Source of the DNA: Marivivens geojensis
GTDB lineage: Bacteria > Pseudomonadota > Alphaproteobacteria > Rhodobacterales > Rhodobacteraceae
Reading direction: 5' to 3'
Assembly (NCBI RefSeq): GCF_023540835.1
Contig: NZ_JALKCU010000004.1
Coordinates: 62,001 to 126,000, forward strand
DNA length: 64,000 nucleotides
Positions 63,372-64,000 of this stretch are shown piece by piece. Positions within the stretch are counted from its first letter, which is position 1. Every line of letters begins with the position of its first letter. Position numbers and translations under genes: made by a program. The notes under the pieces were generated by a model. That model worked only from the letters and a program-made list of their open reading frames with translations. It had not been told where the DNA came from and ran no database searches.

Positions 63372-64000
63372 TTGAATTTGGCCACCATGTCTTTGATCCC
63401 GGGAATGGTTTCGACCTGATAGGCATGTGTAGGCTGGAAAAATTGAACGAGACTGCGCTGACTTAGACCACCGAGAATGGTGAAATAATACATCTCATAA
63501 CCAGGCAGAACGGCGCAGGGGTGATACCCTTTGTCGATGCAAATGGTTGAGCGATCCATCAGTTGATAGGCATCGCCAACCTTGCCTTCTTCGCGTTGAA
63601 GGATCTGTACGCCGCCGCCGTGGTTCGGACGAAACCGGAAGTTATAGGTTTCGTCGTGGCGCGTCTCGATAAGGGTGCCATTCTCGTCCCAACGGTCCGT
63701 GTCATGTTTATGCGATGGGAACCCAGACCAGCCACCTTGGCCTACGGTAAAGAGTTCAGATACCAGTAGTCGTCCAACCTTATCGTGTTGTTTTTGGCCA
63801 AGGATGTGTTTGATTTTGCGATGAGTTTTAGTGTCGTCCGAACCGTATTGAACTTTATCAATCTCAGCCACACGTACATCGAACGGGTCTAGGACCTTGT
63901 CATATCGGGCACCTGCGACGAATGTTTCCGTGTCGCGCTTCGCAACTAAAGTAACTTTGGAACCAGAGGGCGCATAGACGCCTTCCGGCTCTCCGTCCCA
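63368..64000 (-). CDS. Diverged second IolB-like protein (5' truncated by the window edge)
   Basis: The reading frame stays open to base 64000, giving at least 210 residues. Upstream of an internal GTG at 63871 it continues as YAPSGSKVTLVAKRDTETF, so the short start at 63871 is not the true one. The cupin segments GWSGFPSHKHDTDRW and GYHPCAVLPGYEMYYF correspond to those of IolB. The sequence differs strongly from the canonical IolB at 60456-61250 (for example RPNHGGGVQILQREEG). It may act on a related uronate, or a different substrate. It overlaps the aldolase gene by four bases and is transcribed with it. Confidence 0.85.
   Translation of the reverse strand, partial: WDGEPEGVYAPSGSKVTLVAKRDTETFVAGARYDKVLDPFDVRVAEIDKVQYGSDDTKTHRKIKHILGQKQHDKVGRLLVSELFTVGQGGWSGFPSHKHDTDRWDENGTLIETRHDETYNFRFRPNHGGGVQILQREEGKVGDAYQLMDRSTICIDKGYHPCAVLPGYEMYYFTILGGLSQRSLVQFFQPTHAYQVETIPGIKDMVAKFK

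Overview
The window reads as chromosomal DNA of a marine alphaproteobacterium, most likely a Roseobacter-clade member of the Rhodobacteraceae. The basis is moderate G+C, gene families typical of the group (DUF2793 protein, fused DctQM TRAP permease, form I CO dehydrogenase cluster, IolC fused to DUF2090) and protein wording familiar from roseobacters; genus is not decidable. No rRNA, tRNA, CRISPR array, insertion sequence or prophage was seen. Genes are tightly packed, often with ATGA start/stop overlaps.

Layout. 1-3243: the end of a DUF294 signalling protein, a small membrane protein, a receiver-only response regulator and a membrane-anchored PAS-like/DnaQ exonuclease fusion. 3240-18865: a surface-polysaccharide locus with ABC exporter parts of KpsT, KpsE (frameshifted), KpsM and outer-membrane KpsD/Wza type, UDP-galactopyranose mutase, two GlfT2-like transferases, a GT4 transferase and a sulfotransferase. 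It is interspersed with an RTX beta-propeller protein, a DUF3047 protein, tex, an asparaginase and a DUF2793 (spike-like) protein. 18987-22964: katG and a serralysin-like RTX metalloprotease. 23091-30267: a lactate module (D- and L-lactate dehydrogenases, TRAP transporter, divergent FadR-type regulator). 30342-38893: an aerobic form I CO dehydrogenase cluster (coxC M S L D E F, a 40-residue ORF, coxG), with a 14-bp direct repeat of 21-bp period between the LytTR regulator and coxM. 38929-45760: a mixed stretch (MFS, chalcone-isomerase-like protein, HpcH/HpaI aldolase, thiolase, SQR-like flavoprotein with a 52-residue companion, agmatinase-family hydrolase).

45804-64000 is the most interesting part: an inositol catabolic supercluster. 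It has two paralogous LacI regulators, each beside its own distinct palindrome, a MocD-like diiron oxygenase, a MocE-like Rieske ferredoxin, a diverged PanB-like enzyme and an IolI-like isomerase. These are followed by a sugar ABC importer, iolG, iolC-DUF2090, iolD, iolE, a small membrane protein, iolB, a MocF-like ferredoxin reductase and, convergently, an IolJ-like aldolase with a second IolB-like protein. MocD, MocE and MocF are the set known for removing the O-methyl group of rhizopine. I infer that the locus imports O-methylated inositols, demethylates them and feeds the free inositol into the Iol pathway; the PanB-like enzyme may handle the released C1 unit or another intermediate. No inosamine aminotransferase and no iolA are present in the window, so the substrate may be a neutral O-methylinositol rather than rhizopine itself.
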